64,000 nucleotides of DNA from an uncultured Clostridia bacterium (GCA_934647235.1 CAKUFG010000002.1:62001-126000), one strand, 5' to 3'. Counted from the first letter of the stretch, positions 26,288-34,344 are shown. Numbers and translations are program-made. The notes: generated by a model not told the origin, from the letters alone.

Positions 26288-27763
26288 ATGAAGAAGCTCA
26301 TCTCTCTGCTGCTCGTGGCCGTGATGGTGCTGTCCTTCGGTCTGGTCAACGCCAGCGCTGAAGAGCCCGTAACCATCATCTGCTACACCAACGACAGCGC
26401 CAACAACGCTCCTACCGATCTGAAGGACGACTTTGTGTACCAGACCATTCTGGCCCGCACCGGCGTTGACTTCCGCGTTGTTTACCTGGATGAATATGAC
26501 ACCTCTCTGGCTGCCCGTCTGATGGGCGGCGACGATTGGCACATGTTCCTCTGCGATGCTGACCAGATGCGCACCTATGCCGCTCAGGATATGCTGCTGC
26601 CCCTGTCCGGCTACACCGACATGCTCAACACCATCTATGGCTCCTACGGCGAAGACACCAACATTTCCGCCCTGTACTATAACGGCGAAATGTATGCCAT
26701 CCCCGCCGCCAAGGCCATCAGCGACTACTACCTGATGATCCTGGTCCGCAACGACTGGAACGAAAAGTATCCCGATCTGAAGGTTCCCACCACCGTGGAC
26801 GAGCTGTATGACTACTGCCACTTCCTGGCCAACAACGATCCCGATGGCAACGGCATCAAGGACACCATCGGCTTCACCGGCTGGGGCATCAACGGTCTGT
26901 CCGCCATCACCGCTCCCTATGACGTCGTGCTGGGCAACTATGTCATCATCCGCGACGGCAAGGTGACCAACTCCCTGCTGCAGCCCCGCATGGTCGAAGC
27001 GCTGGAAATGTGCAAGAAGTTCTTCGACGACGGCCTGCTGGATCCCGATATGTTCTCCTCCAACAGCCAGGTGAAGGCGCACGTTATCGCCTGCAACACC
27101 GCCGTTGCCGCCATGCCTTGGTCCAACATTCTCAAGGCTGCCTACGTCGCTCAGTACAAGGAAGTTAACCCCGAAGCCGATTACACCTGGATTGGCGCTC
27201 TGTCCCAGGGCGGCGATGCCTGCTACGGCGTTGCCAAGTACGACAAGTATGCGGGCGACCACGCCGTCATCAATGCTGACGTGACCGATAAGGAACTGGA
27301 AGCCATCTTCAAGGTGCTCGAGTATATGTGCACCGAGGAAGGCATGATGCTGGTTTATGCCGGCGTTGAAAACGAGCACTGGACCCGCAACGAAGACGGC
27401 TCCATCGCCCTGGTTGCCGGCGCCGACAAGCTGACCAACTACACCCATATGTATCAGCTGCTGGGCCGCAACGACGCCTTCTATCTGCAGGTGAAGTTCC
27501 CCGAAGCCAGCGAAGCCACCGCTTTCGGTCTGGCTACCCCCCGCTACATCTACTACAACACCAGCGTTGTTCTTCCCGATGATTTCAACCTGGCTGATCT
27601 GGAAGCTTACGTAAAGACCCAGATGCTGGCCTTCATCAAGGGCGAGCGTCCCATCAGCGAGTACGAGACCTTCGTGCAGGAGCTGAACGACAACTATGCG
27701 TTCGCCGACTACATGAAGCTCGCTACCGAGCAGCTGGTTGAGCAGGGCCTGGCCAACGAGTAA
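26288..27763 (+). CDS. Extracellular sugar-binding protein (LplA/family 1)
   Basis: 491 residues, 63 bp after the permeases (AAAAAGGAG upstream). Signal peptide MKKLISLLLVAVMVLSFGLV with cleavage predicted after NASA; there is no lipobox Cys, unlike most Gram-positive binding proteins. Mature features: GDDWHMFLCDADQMRTYAAQ, MYAIPAAKAISDYYLMILVR (typical of LplA-like proteins) and the DPDGNGIKDTIGF calcium-loop-like stretch (about 177-189). It would deliver the sugar to the two permeases before it. A strong terminator follows. Confidence 0.92.
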   Translation: MKKLISLLLVAVMVLSFGLVNASAEEPVTIICYTNDSANNAPTDLKDDFVYQTILARTGVDFRVVYLDEYDTSLAARLMGGDDWHMFLCDADQMRTYAAQDMLLPLSGYTDMLNTIYGSYGEDTNISALYYNGEMYAIPAAKAISDYYLMILVRNDWNEKYPDLKVPTTVDELYDYCHFLANNDPDGNGIKDTIGFTGWGINGLSAITAPYDVVLGNYVIIRDGKVTNSLLQPRMVEALEMCKKFFDDGLLDPDMFSSNSQVKAHVIACNTAVAAMPWSNILKAAYVAQYKEVNPEADYTWIGALSQGGDACYGVAKYDKYAGDHAVINADVTDKELEAIFKVLEYMCTEEGMMLVYAGVENEHWTRNEDGSIALVAGADKLTNYTHMYQLLGRNDAFYLQVKFPEASEATAFGLATPRYIYYNTSVVLPDDFNLADLEAYVKTQMLAFIKGERPISEYETFVQELNDNYAFADYMKLATEQLVEQGLANE

Positions 27764-27784
27764 TCGCGCTAACCTTAAACAATC

Positions 27785-27818
27785 AAAAAGGCTCTCCCCG
27801 CAAGGGGAGAGCCTTTTT
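27785..27818 (+). terminator. Terminator of the sugar importer operon
   Basis: GGCTCTCCCC, loop GCAA, GGGGAGAGCC, then TTTTT; an A-run precedes it. Confidence 0.94.
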
Positions 27819-27848
27819 AGCTGCACCGGTCGTTTTCCAGATATCAGA

Positions 27849-28110
27849 AAAGCCGCTTTGTAAGCGGCTTTCAGCCTGTCAAAAAAGCCTCGTTAAAGCT
27901 CTTGGGATGCATGAAGGGGCCGCAGCCCCTTCATATGTAATCCGCAGCGGCGGCATGTACGGCGCGAGAAGCAGCCGTCAGGCTGCTTCCTATGTCATTT
28001 TCTGCCCGTGAGCCTCTGGCTCACAAGAAAATGACGTGCCCGATGAAAGCCTGCTTCAGCTGACTTTCATCAGCAGGCTGTCGAAAAGTTTTTTCGACAG
28101 CCTGTTTTTC
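27849..28110 (+). repeat. Hairpin-rich intergenic element, copy A
   Basis: This 260-bp stretch has no gene but six hairpins: AAAGCCGCTT/AAGCGGCTTT (27849-27871), GAAGGGGC/GCCCCTTC (about 27913-27932), the 29-bp core (27939-27967), GAAGCAGCC/GGCTGCTTC (27968-27989), GTCATTTTCT/AGAAAATGAC enclosing GTGAGCC/GGCTCAC (27994-28035), GATGAAAG/CTTTCATC (28042-28072) and a 14-bp terminal hairpin. The core recurs at 43225-43253 with 25 of 29 identical bases and the same hairpin arrangement. It resembles a structured RNA or a mobile palindromic repeat. Confidence 0.65.
28074..28110 (+). terminator. Strong terminator closing the intergenic element
   Basis: CAGGCTGTCGAAAA, loop GTT, TTTTCGACAGCCTG, then TTTTTC: a perfect 14-bp stem with a U-tract on the plus strand only. 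No plus-strand gene ends nearby except the binding protein, which has its own terminator 260 bp upstream, so this one would end a non-coding transcript or read-through. Confidence 0.75.
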
Positions 28111-28126
28111 ATTCAGTACGCGCTTA

Positions 28127-28792
28127 TTATTCTTCGATCCGGCGAAGGCCCGCCACCTGCGATACGGGCAGGGAGAAGCAGATTGCCCCGGACGGCGTGC
28201 CGGGACCGGTCTTTTCAATGATCGACTGCATAATCGCCGCCTTATCCTCCGCACGGGCGACAATCAGCAGCACCTCTTTTTCCTCAGCCAGCGAGATGCC
28301 CAGGAACTTTTCTGCCGCCACCAGGCCCGTGCCCTTGGCGGCCAGCACCGTGCCGCCCGTCGCGCCTGCGGCGCGCGCAGCGTCCATCACCTCGTCCGAG
28401 CACCCCTCGTTGAGGATCACGTAGATCAGCTCGTGCGCAAACGTCATATCCGGCTTTCCGCTGCTTTTCTGGTTTTCAGTCAGATAGGCCAAGGTTTTTC
28501 CGCCTCCTACGCTTTTGATCGGCACGGACAGCATGATGCCGTTGCCGGGGATATCAATAAACATTTTCACCTTTGCCGCCAGCATCAGCTGCCGGGTTTT
28601 ATCGCTGTCCGCCACGGTGGACAGCACCGCCTTTTCGGTAGCCTTCAGGCCGTTGAGCGACAGATGCTCCATCGTGGCCGTACCACGCCCCAGCATGGTC
28701 AGCGACATGGGAAGACCTACGCTTTTGAAGATGGCCTCCATGCTTTCGCGCCGGTCGCGGTCCATCATGGTTATCACCAGGTTCAGGCTCAT
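28127..28792 (-). CDS. PII-like protein with two GlnB-fold halves
   Basis: 221 residues. Two PII-like units are readable: residues of about 1-100 (LNLVITMMDRDRRESMEAIF) and about 115-221 (HELIYVILNEGCSDEVMDAA followed by ATGGTVLAAKGTG). The second has the GATGGTVL-x-(A/R)-x-GTG pattern of PII proteins. The T-loop tyrosine region of true GlnB is not recognisable. PII proteins sense nucleotides and metabolites and bind membrane channels; the gene sits 1 bp after a DUF1538 membrane protein, its probable partner. Which metabolite is sensed is unknown. Confidence 0.78.
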   Translation of the reverse strand: MSLNLVITMMDRDRRESMEAIFKSVGLPMSLTMLGRGTATMEHLSLNGLKATEKAVLSTVADSDKTRQLMLAAKVKMFIDIPGNGIMLSVPIKSVGGGKTLAYLTENQKSSGKPDMTFAHELIYVILNEGCSDEVMDAARAAGATGGTVLAAKGTGLVAAEKFLGISLAEEKEVLLIVARAEDKAAIMQSIIEKTGPGTPSGAICFSLPVSQVAGLRRIEE

Positions 28793-28793
28793 A

Positions 28794-30317
28794 TCACACC
28801 TCCCACAGCTCGATCACATCGTTGTCGCCATAGGCGGACTTGCCCACGGTCTTGGCCTGACGGCGGGATTTGATCACGTACACCACGCCCATGGCCTGCA
28901 CGGTGATCAGGGGCATCATGGCGACCATGGCCACAATGCCGAAGGCGTCGGTCATGATGTTGCCGCCCATGGCGGTGCATGCGCCCATGGCGAAGGGCAG
29001 CATAAAGGTGGCCGTCAGCGGGCCGGAGGCCACGCCGCCCGAGTCAAAGGCGATGGCCGTAAACGTCTGCGGCACAAAGAAAGCCATGGACAGCGCCAGC
29101 ACATAGCCGGGCACAATGAACCACAGGATGGAAATGCCCGTCAGCACGCGCACCATGCTCAGCCCCATGGCCGAGGATACGGCGATGGACAGGCTGACGC
29201 CCATGGCCTTGGCAGAAATCGCGCCCGCGCTCAGCTCCTCCACCTGCTTGTTGAGCACATGCACGGCAGGCTCGGCATTGATAATAAACCAGCCCATCAG
29301 CATGGACAGCGGGATCAGCCAGTAGCGCAGTCCAGGCGCGGCCAGGCGCTCGCCCAGGATATAGCCCAGCGAGGAAAAGCCCACGTTCACGCCCGTCAGG
29401 AACAGCACCAGGCCCACGCACGTCCACACCAGACCCACCAGGATGCGCATAAAGGGCAGACGGCGCAGCCGCAGGGAAACCGCCTGGAACACCAGGAAAA
29501 AGGCGACGATTGGCAAAAGCGCAATAACAACTTCCTTCAGATAGGCGGGCAGGGACGTAATATAGTTATGCCCCAGCTCCACCGTATCCTGATAATTGCT
29601 CAGCACCATGGCCGCCGTGCCGTCCGCGCTGCCGCGATAGATAAAGCCCAGCAGCATCACGGCCAGGATCGGCCCGATGGAGCACAGCGCGACCAGGCCG
29701 AAGCTGTCCGTCTGCGCATGGCTGTCGCTGCGGATGGAGGATACACCCACGCCCAGCGCCATGATAAAGGGCACGGTCATGGGGCCGGTGGTTACGCCGC
29801 CGGAGTCAAAGGCCACGGCCAGGAAATCCTTATCCACCAGCGCGGCCAGGATAAAAATCAGCGCGTAAAAGCCCAGCAGCATCCACCGCAGCGGAATCAC
29901 CAGCAGAATGCGCAGCATGCTCAGCAGCAGGAAAATGCCCACGCCCACCGATACGGTGATAATCAGCACCGTGGTGTCGATGTTTGGCACATTGGTTGCC
30001 AGCACCTGCAGATCGGGCTCGGCCACCGTGATGGCCACGCCCAGCAGGAAGCTGACCGTCAATATCAGCCACAGCTTGCGCGATTTTGTCAGCTTCGCCC
30101 CCATGTGCGTGCCGATCTGCGTCATGGACACCTCGGAGCCCAGGGTAAAGAGCGCCATGCCCACAATCAGCAGCACCGAGCCGATCAGGAAGGACAGCAT
30201 CAGGTCGGTTGTGACCGGCACAAAGCTGAAGCACACAATGGTGACAATCAGCGTGATGGGCAGAACCGACGCGACCGCCTCGCGGAATTTTTCAGTTAGT
30301 TGCTTTCTTTTGCTCAA
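28794..30317 (-). CDS. DUF1538 duplicated membrane protein (probable channel or transporter)
   Basis: 507 residues from TTG 30317, chosen because AAGGAGG lies 7 bases upstream; an ATG at 30335 would place that site inside the gene. About twelve to fourteen spans in two repeats; each repeat carries the same motif, AVAFDSGGVTTGPMTVPFIM (about 165-184) and AIAFDSGGVASGPLTATFML (about 415-434). The duplicated FDSGGV-x-x-GP-x-T signature is typical of DUF1538. Function unproven; the PII-like gene directly downstream suggests a regulated transporter. Confidence 0.82.
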   Translation of the reverse strand: MSKRKQLTEKFREAVASVLPITLIVTIVCFSFVPVTTDLMLSFLIGSVLLIVGMALFTLGSEVSMTQIGTHMGAKLTKSRKLWLILTVSFLLGVAITVAEPDLQVLATNVPNIDTTVLIITVSVGVGIFLLLSMLRILLVIPLRWMLLGFYALIFILAALVDKDFLAVAFDSGGVTTGPMTVPFIMALGVGVSSIRSDSHAQTDSFGLVALCSIGPILAVMLLGFIYRGSADGTAAMVLSNYQDTVELGHNYITSLPAYLKEVVIALLPIVAFFLVFQAVSLRLRRLPFMRILVGLVWTCVGLVLFLTGVNVGFSSLGYILGERLAAPGLRYWLIPLSMLMGWFIINAEPAVHVLNKQVEELSAGAISAKAMGVSLSIAVSSAMGLSMVRVLTGISILWFIVPGYVLALSMAFFVPQTFTAIAFDSGGVASGPLTATFMLPFAMGACTAMGGNIMTDAFGIVAMVAMMPLITVQAMGVVYVIKSRRQAKTVGKSAYGDNDVIELWEV

Positions 30318-30347
30318 TCCGTTTCCTCCTTGCATTAGTTTATACCT

Positions 30348-30353
30348 ATTATA
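30348..30353 (-). promoter_or_regulatory. -10 element of the DUF1538-PII operon
   Basis: Minus strand TATAAT at 30348-30353, with TTCAAA 17 bp further upstream as a weak -35. An A/T palindrome (ATTTTTGCAAAAAT, 30381-30394) and ATGCAT-N6-ATGCAT (30393-30410) lie just upstream and may bind a regulator. Confidence 0.5.
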
Positions 30354-30401
30354 TCATATGCAGGAAGAATTTGAATAGACATTTTTGCAAAAATGCATAA
30401 A

Positions 30402-31352
30402 TTAATGCATAATCGTGCAATTTCGCTCGTTGTTCTCTTCAACGCGCCGCTGGCTCAGATACCGCCCCTCGCGGCAGCATACGCTGCGCAGGCCCGTGTG
30501 CTTTATTGCCAGCAGGCGGTCCATCTCATCCGCTGCGGAGCGGTAATCGCTGCGGTTATGGTGTACCAGAATATAATCCGCCTGATGAATCTTTCCCTTC
30601 GCCGCCATGCAGAACGCGCGCATGGGCGCAGCCAGGCCGAACACCCAGATGGGTGAGCAAAGGGTGACGTGCTCATAGGCGCTCAGATCGACGCCGATCG
30701 GCTCGATGGGCATGGGCCAGCGATGCATGCCGTAGCGTCCGCACCACCAGAAGCCCAGCGTGCCCGCCGTACGCTCGGTGGATTTCACCTCGTATACCTG
30801 CGCGCCGGTGCGCTCGGCCGCCTGCATAGCCAGGCGCCTTGCATATCCCATACGCGAAAAATACACCACCAGGCGGCTGGGGTTTTCACCGATATGGTGA
30901 TACTCTGCCTGCCGGGCGGCAAAATCCTCCTGCCGCACAAACACCCAGGCCGCGTAGCCCGTGATCGCCTGGATCAGGCCGAAGATAAAATAAGCCGTGG
31001 ACATGAAATTAAGCGGGAAGATATAAAACTGAATGCAGATCCACAGCATCAGCGTTACGCCGAATATCCCGCCCAGGATGACCCCAGCGCGGCGGTTCTT
31101 CAGCAGCAGCATGGCAGCGGTCAGGTTGGTCAGGCCGTTGACGATCAGCAGCGCAACGCCGGAGAACGTGAAATCCTGAAACAATGCGCCGGCAAAGGGC
31201 AGCACCTGAAAATAGGGCAGCATCGCATCCATGCCCATGATGCTGCCCGACGGCTCAAGCAGCATGCAGGCCGCGCCGGCCACCGCGCCGATTCCAATAA
31301 ACAGCGTCCAGAAAATCAGCCACTTACGAGCCGTTTGATAGCGTGATTTCAT
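30402..31352 (-). CDS. Membrane domain fused to a flavodoxin-like domain
   Basis: 316 residues from ATG 31352 (AAGGAG 9 bases upstream; the ATG at 31358 is too close). Residues 1-155 hold four to five spans (WLIFWTLFIGIGAVAGAACM; VLPFAGALFQDFTFSGVALLIV; GVILGGIFGVTLMLWICIQF; YFIFGLIQAITGYAAWVFV). Residues of about 165-316 are flavodoxin-like: RLVVYFSRMGYARRLAMQAA resembles the FMN phosphate loop (usual S-x-T-G-x-T) with Thr positions altered, and VTLCSPIWVFGLAAPMRAF is the second FMN strand. An FMN-dependent membrane redox protein is possible; altered loop residues leave FMN binding uncertain. Confidence 0.75.
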   Translation of the reverse strand: MKSRYQTARKWLIFWTLFIGIGAVAGAACMLLEPSGSIMGMDAMLPYFQVLPFAGALFQDFTFSGVALLIVNGLTNLTAAMLLLKNRRAGVILGGIFGVTLMLWICIQFYIFPLNFMSTAYFIFGLIQAITGYAAWVFVRQEDFAARQAEYHHIGENPSRLVVYFSRMGYARRLAMQAAERTGAQVYEVKSTERTAGTLGFWWCGRYGMHRWPMPIEPIGVDLSAYEHVTLCSPIWVFGLAAPMRAFCMAAKGKIHQADYILVHHNRSDYRSAADEMDRLLAIKHTGLRSVCCREGRYLSQRRVEENNERNCTIMH

Positions 31353-31387
31353 CCTCATTCGCTCCTTTTAAGCAACATGCGTTATGC

Positions 31388-31415
31388 ATTATAACACACA
31401 GGGAAGAATTTGCAA
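31388..31415 (-). promoter_or_regulatory. Promoter of the membrane-flavodoxin gene
   Basis: Minus strand TTGCAA (31410-31415), 16-bp spacer, TATAAT (31388-31393). Confidence 0.65.
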
Positions 31416-31468
31416 GCCGCCTAAGTGCTTTTTTCATTTTGCGGATTCGAAACTTTTTTGCTGCGCCC

Positions 31469-31497
31469 TTGGCAAGCAGCGCAATGTGTGGTATAAT
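31469..31497 (+). promoter_or_regulatory. Promoter of the first MATE gene
   Basis: TTGGCA (31469-31474), 17-bp spacer, TATAAT (31492-31497) with a TGG extended -10. Confidence 0.75.
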
Positions 31498-31533
31498 TAT
31501 TGCAATTTCCGCTTTTTTATGAAAGGATTTGCT

Positions 31534-32904
31534 ATGCCTGCCAAGAAACAAAGCGTCGATATGACGCAGGGCTCCATCTCCGGCCATCTGATCCGCTTCG
31601 CCGTTCCCATGCTGATCGGCCAGGTTTTCCAGCAGCTGTACAACACGGTGGACAGCGTGGTGGTCGGCCAGTTCGTGGGCAAGGAGGCGCTGGCCGCCGT
31701 CGGCTCCACGGGCAATATCATCAACGCGCTGATCGGCTTCTTTTCGGGCTTGTCCATGGGTGCGGGCGTGATCATCTCCCAGTCCTTTGGCGCCAAGGAT
31801 GATCGCGGCGTGCACGACGCGGTGCATACCTCGCTGTTTCTGACGCTGCTGGCCGCCATCTTCTGCACGGCGCTGGGGCTGTTTGCCGCCCCGTTTATGC
31901 TGGAAATGATGGATACGCCCGCCGACGTGATCGGCGAGGCCACCACCTACCTGCGCATCTATTTTGCGGGCGTGGTGGGCCTGATGTTCTATAACATCGG
32001 CTCGGGCATCCTGCGCGCGGTGGGCGATTCCCGCCGCCCGCTGTACTTTCTGATCTTCTCGGCGGTTATGAACATCGTGCTGGATCTGCTGTTCGTGTGC
32101 TCCTTCCACATGGGCGTGGCGGGCGTAGCCTACGCCACTATCATCTCGCAGCTTCTCTCGGCGATCCTGGTCATCATTGTGCTGATGCGTTCGCAGGAGG
32201 ATTACCGCCTGATCCCGCGCGATCTGCGCATCAACGGCCCCATCCTGCGCCGGGTGCTGCGCATCGGCCTGCCCGCCGCCATCCAGACCAGCGTTATCTC
32301 CTTTTCCAACGTGTTTGTGCAGGCGTACATCAACGCCTTCCAGTCCTCCTGCATGGCGGGCTGGACCAGCTATAACCGCCTGGACGCCTTTGCCTGGCTG
32401 CCGATGATGTGCCTGGGCATGGCCAACACCACCTTTGTTGGGCAAAACCTGGGCGCGGGCAACCTGGACCGCGTCAAGAAGGGCGTAAATATCGGCATCC
32501 TGCTGGCCATGACAGGCACGCTGATCATCGTGATTCCGCTGATGTGCTTCTCCGACACCATGCTCAAGCTCTTCAACAGCGATCCGGAGGTGCTGCGCTA
32601 CGGGCGGATGTTCGTGCTGTACATGTCGCCCTTCTACATTCCCTACTGCGCCACGCAGATTTACTCCGGCGCGCTGCGCGGCGCGGGCGACAGCCTGTCC
32701 CCCATGATCGTCACCATCGCGTCCTTTGTGGTGTTCCGCCAGCTGTATCTGCTCATCGGCACGCAGTTCATCTCCTCGCCCCTGTTCGTGGGACTGAGCT
32801 ATCCCGCGGGCTGGATTGTCAGCACGATCACGCTGTTTATCATCTACCGCAGCGGCCGCTGGGAAAAGAAGCTGCCCGAGCATGTACGCGCGCAGGCAGC
32901 GTAA
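31534..32904 (+). CDS. MATE-family efflux transporter
   Basis: 456 residues from ATG 31534 (AAAGGA upstream), the usual MATE length. Twelve spans in two six-helix bundles. PMLIGQVFQQLYNTVDSVVV (about 25-44) is the typical first-helix sequence, and the two halves repeat the helix 7 region (GLPAAIQTSVISFSNVFVQA, about 246-265). MATE proteins expel drugs or metabolites in exchange for Na+ or H+. A GNAT gene follows after 18 bp. Confidence 0.93.
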   Translation: MPAKKQSVDMTQGSISGHLIRFAVPMLIGQVFQQLYNTVDSVVVGQFVGKEALAAVGSTGNIINALIGFFSGLSMGAGVIISQSFGAKDDRGVHDAVHTSLFLTLLAAIFCTALGLFAAPFMLEMMDTPADVIGEATTYLRIYFAGVVGLMFYNIGSGILRAVGDSRRPLYFLIFSAVMNIVLDLLFVCSFHMGVAGVAYATIISQLLSAILVIIVLMRSQEDYRLIPRDLRINGPILRRVLRIGLPAAIQTSVISFSNVFVQAYINAFQSSCMAGWTSYNRLDAFAWLPMMCLGMANTTFVGQNLGAGNLDRVKKGVNIGILLAMTGTLIIVIPLMCFSDTMLKLFNSDPEVLRYGRMFVLYMSPFYIPYCATQIYSGALRGAGDSLSPMIVTIASFVVFRQLYLLIGTQFISSPLFVGLSYPAGWIVSTITLFIIYRSGRWEKKLPEHVRAQAA

Positions 32905-32922
32905 TCGTCAGGAAGTGCTTTT

Positions 32923-33417
32923 ATGGCGTATCGTTTTCAGCTTGTGCAGGCGCAGGAAGTGCCCGCCGTGTTTGCGCTGTTTGAGGCGCGCATTGCCTGG
33001 ATGGAACAAAAGGGCCTGCAGCAATGGAACAAAACCGGTTATCTTTCTTTCTATAACCTGGACTATTTTGAATCTCAGCAGCGTCAAGGGCAGCTGTATT
33101 GCCTGAAGAACGCGGAGGACGCGATCGTCGCCGCAGCGGTGCTGCTTCGCCAGGATGCGCGCTGGCAGGACAGGCAGCAGGATCCCGCCTGGTATGTGCA
33201 CAACTTTGTCGCCCTGCCCACCGTCCACGGCGCAGGGCGGCAGCTGCTGGCCGAGGCTGAGCGCCTGGCCGCCAGCCAGGGCATGCGCTGCATGCGGCTG
33301 GATTGCCCGGTCAACAACGAAGCACTGAACCGCTACTACGAAGCCCAGGGCTACCGGCTGGCCGGCCAATGCACGGCTGGCTCCTATCATGGCAACCGGC
33401 GCGAGAAAATCCTATAA
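32923..33417 (+). CDS. GNAT-family N-acetyltransferase
   Basis: 164 residues. The acetyl-CoA loop is degenerate (VHNFVALPTVHGAGRQLLAE, about residues 86-105, in place of Q/R-x-x-G-x-G/A), then ASQGMRCMRLDCPVNNEALN and RYYEAQGYRLAGQ complete the GNAT C-terminal strands. Substrate unknown. It is co-transcribed with the MATE gene, as often seen for resistance-type modules, although the pairing may be incidental. Confidence 0.83.
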   Translation: MAYRFQLVQAQEVPAVFALFEARIAWMEQKGLQQWNKTGYLSFYNLDYFESQQRQGQLYCLKNAEDAIVAAAVLLRQDARWQDRQQDPAWYVHNFVALPTVHGAGRQLLAEAERLAASQGMRCMRLDCPVNNEALNRYYEAQGYRLAGQCTAGSYHGNRREKIL

Positions 33418-33425
33418 AGCAAAAC

Positions 33426-33459
33426 GCTCCCGGCAGTTCATCCTGTCGGGAGCATTTTT
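33426..33459 (+). terminator. Terminator of the MATE-GNAT operon
   Basis: GCTCCCGGCAG, loop of 6, CTGTCGGGAGC (one G-U type mismatch), then ATTTTT. Confidence 0.88.
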
Positions 33460-33472
33460 ATGCAGATTCTTC

Positions 33473-34213
33473 TTACAGCTCGGCCTCCAGCCGCACGCAG
33501 CGGCCCACGATATGCAATTCGTCCACCGCCATGATCTCGCTTTCGCAGGCCGCATCGTAGCGCTGCAAAAGCACTTTGAAGTTATCCAGCCGCTTGATCA
33601 CGCGCAGCACGCGTCCCTGCGGGGTCTGGATCAGCATCATTGCGCCGTCCACGGGCGCTGCGGCAGGCACCACCAGCACCACATCGCCGCGCGTCACGCG
33701 GAAGCCACGCATATCGTCGTCCGGCGCCATGAAATAAAACACCTTTTCGGGGGACGCGCCCTCGATCTTGCCGTTTTCCACCGGCAGCAGGCGATGCCCC
33801 ACTTCCTTCATCACGGCGTTATACACCGGCACACGCTTGAGCACATTGGCCAGCGCGTCCAGCCAGATGGAGCCGCTCACGCCCTCCTCCTGCGTGGAAG
33901 CGGCCTTTTCCGCATCGGGCCGCACCTTATCTGCCTTTTTGCGCAAGGTTGCCTGCGCGCGGGTCATTTCGTCGCTGGCGGACTGCAAATCCACCGTGGC
34001 GGCAATATCGTCCAAGCTGAAATCCGCCTCGGTCTGCTGCTGCATGCCCATGGATTTAAGGATACGCCGCGCCTGATCATCGGCAATGATGCGCGTGCCC
34101 TGCTCCACATCCAGCAGATATTTCTCGGCCACGCCGCACTTCTTGGCCACCTGCTTGGCGCTCAGGCCCCGGCGCGTGCGTTCCAGCTTAATCAGATCGC
34201 CCAGTCTGCTCAT
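33473..34213 (-). CDS. XRE-HTH regulator with S24 (LexA/CI-like) domain lacking the catalytic Ser
   Basis: 246 residues from ATG 34213 (GGAGG upstream). Residues 1-60 are a Cro/CI helix-turn-helix (SRLGDLIKLERTRRGLSAKQ, AKKCGVAEKYLLDVEQGTRI). Residues of about 145-246 match the S24 peptidase fold: the position of the LexA GDSM motif reads DDDM, so the nucleophile Ser is gone, while the Lys of VIKRL is retained. Self-cleavage is therefore unlikely; the domain probably works as a dimerisation or sensing module. No phage genes surround it. Divergent from the YczE-like gene. Confidence 0.85.
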   Translation of the reverse strand: MSRLGDLIKLERTRRGLSAKQVAKKCGVAEKYLLDVEQGTRIIADDQARRILKSMGMQQQTEADFSLDDIAATVDLQSASDEMTRAQATLRKKADKVRPDAEKAASTQEEGVSGSIWLDALANVLKRVPVYNAVMKEVGHRLLPVENGKIEGASPEKVFYFMAPDDDMRGFRVTRGDVVLVVPAAAPVDGAMMLIQTPQGRVLRVIKRLDNFKVLLQRYDAACESEIMAVDELHIVGRCVRLEAEL

Positions 34214-34244
34214 AAACAAAGCCTCCAATCGTCGTTACGTCAAT

Positions 34245-34272
34245 AGTATAGCCTTTTTTCGGTAAATTTCAA
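34245..34272 (-). promoter_or_regulatory. Promoter of the XRE-S24 regulator
   Basis: Minus strand TTGAAA (34267-34272), 16-bp spacer, TATACT (34245-34250). Confidence 0.6.
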
Positions 34273-34283
34273 GGCGCGACCGC

Positions 34284-34312
34284 TTGCTTTCGCCCGCGGC
34301 GCAGTGTACAAT
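34284..34312 (+). promoter_or_regulatory. Promoter of the YczE-like gene
   Basis: TTGCTT (34284-34289), 17-bp spacer, TACAAT (34307-34312) with a TG extension. It is 12 bp from the divergent regulator promoter, so one protein could control both. Confidence 0.55.
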
Positions 34313-34344
34313 AAATACAAACAATGCAGAAAGTGAGAAACAGC

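Noticed and set aside
33473..34213. Prophage repressor marking a phage
   Set aside because: No integrase, structural phage gene or attachment site is nearby; neighbours are ordinary chromosomal genes.
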